A stretch of DNA of 64,000 nucleotides from Archegozetes longisetosus (Eukaryota > Arthropoda > Arachnida > Sarcoptiformes > Trhypochthoniidae): NCBI GenBank assembly GCA_018873245.2, contig JAEMBT020000007.1, positions 8,625,129 to 8,689,128 of the forward strand, given 5' to 3'. Both the position numbers and the translations under genes were made by a program. Below the pieces are notes generated by a model, which searched no databases, was not told the DNA's origin, and worked only from the letters and a program-made list of their open reading frames with translations. Positions 63,511 through 64,000 of this stretch are shown one piece after another (within the stretch, counting starts at the first letter, position 1; the number at the start of each line of letters is the position of its first letter).

Positions 63511-64000
63511 TTGAGCCCCTCAAATACCAAAACTCTAAACCTGAGCAAATCAAACCCAATTTTAGTTTGATTTTCATCACTCTGATCATGAATTCAGATC
63601 TAGTCTGCAATTTGGGAGAACAACATATTAAGTGTTGTGATGAAAGAAAAAGCCATAGGAATAGTAATCTTAATTCCTGCATGTTATTAGTCAATGAAGT
63701 ATATGTACTGTCAATGAAGAATAGGTACTGGCAATGAAGTATACGTACTGGCAATGAGACTAATTTCCTGCAATGCCCCGAATGGGTTGCCGCGGCACCA
63801 GCGGTAACAAAATAACTCAAAGCAAAGCTAACTAAACTTATTATGGGATGTAGAGTTAGATTAAGCACATCTGTGTTTTCCAAGTATAAAACTGATAGAA
63901 AATGTTTGCTAGTCTTACCGCATGTATCTATAGTATTATGTGAGCTATTTTCTCATGCAATACTCTTTTAATGATATCTGTCCATTAAAGATCTATCAAC
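63511..64000. other. Noncoding right end of the window
   Basis: A 20-bp array at 63691-63756 is followed by a GC-rich island at about 63772-63807. The 129-codon minus frame at 63494-63883 crosses both and shows no recognisable domain. Confidence 0.5.
63691..63756. repeat. 20-bp array (GCAATGAAGTATACGTACTG), 3 copies
   Basis: Three copies plus a partial fourth. Confidence 0.9.

Noticed and set aside
63494-63883. 129-codon minus-strand frame
   Set aside because: Crosses two tandem arrays and a GC island; no recognisable domain.
7607-64000. Transposase, reverse transcriptase, tRNA or rRNA genes
   Set aside because: No characteristic motifs in open frames and no tRNA B-box pattern were seen by eye; a covariance-model scan could still find a short RNA gene.

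Overview
The window looks like arthropod nuclear DNA. It is AT-rich, full of microsatellites and minisatellites, and carries one recognisable gene: the left (minus-strand) part of a ZFHX-family zinc-finger homeobox gene, the orthologue of Drosophila zfh2 and vertebrate ZFHX3/ZFHX4. The finger sequences (for example the VLCGRSFRS finger and the SDRHVYKYRC finger) match the family from memory. The arthropod-like finger wording supports an arthropod but I cannot place it more narrowly.

Layout. 1-3346 and 4038-7476 are two large minus-strand coding exons separated by a 691-bp GT-AG intron. The right exon starts at ATG 7476, directly behind an in-frame stop, and encodes residues 1-1146 with nine C2H2 fingers. 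The left exon runs off the window edge with eleven more finger-like motifs; the homeodomains of the family must lie beyond position 1. The left exon has a reading-frame change between two adjacent zinc fingers, inside a CAG-repeat linker (3032-3119).

7.6-64 kb holds no recognisable protein-coding gene, tRNA, rRNA, transposase or reverse transcriptase. The best-supported structures there are possible noncoding leader exons and promoters of zfh2 on the minus strand: an acceptor at 7606, a 119-bp GC-richer exon-like block at 15354-15472, a CpG-dense block with a GTAAGT donor at 20282, and a second leader-like block with a GTAAGT donor near 30024. If these are real, zfh2 has a 5' leader spread over 12-23 kb and much of the 'desert' is its first intron(s).

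The rest is repeat-rich noncoding DNA: about sixteen (GA)n/(CT)n tracts, more than twenty-five short tandem arrays with 10-45 bp units, and a dispersed family of about 65-bp foldback (hairpin) repeats with six copies between 33.4 and 51.2 kb. One array (39272-39352) carries four Runx-type TGTGGTTA sites at exactly 20-bp spacing. 36-42 kb and 53.9-58.8 kb are especially AT-rich and poor in microsatellites. All regulatory interpretations are inference from sequence alone.
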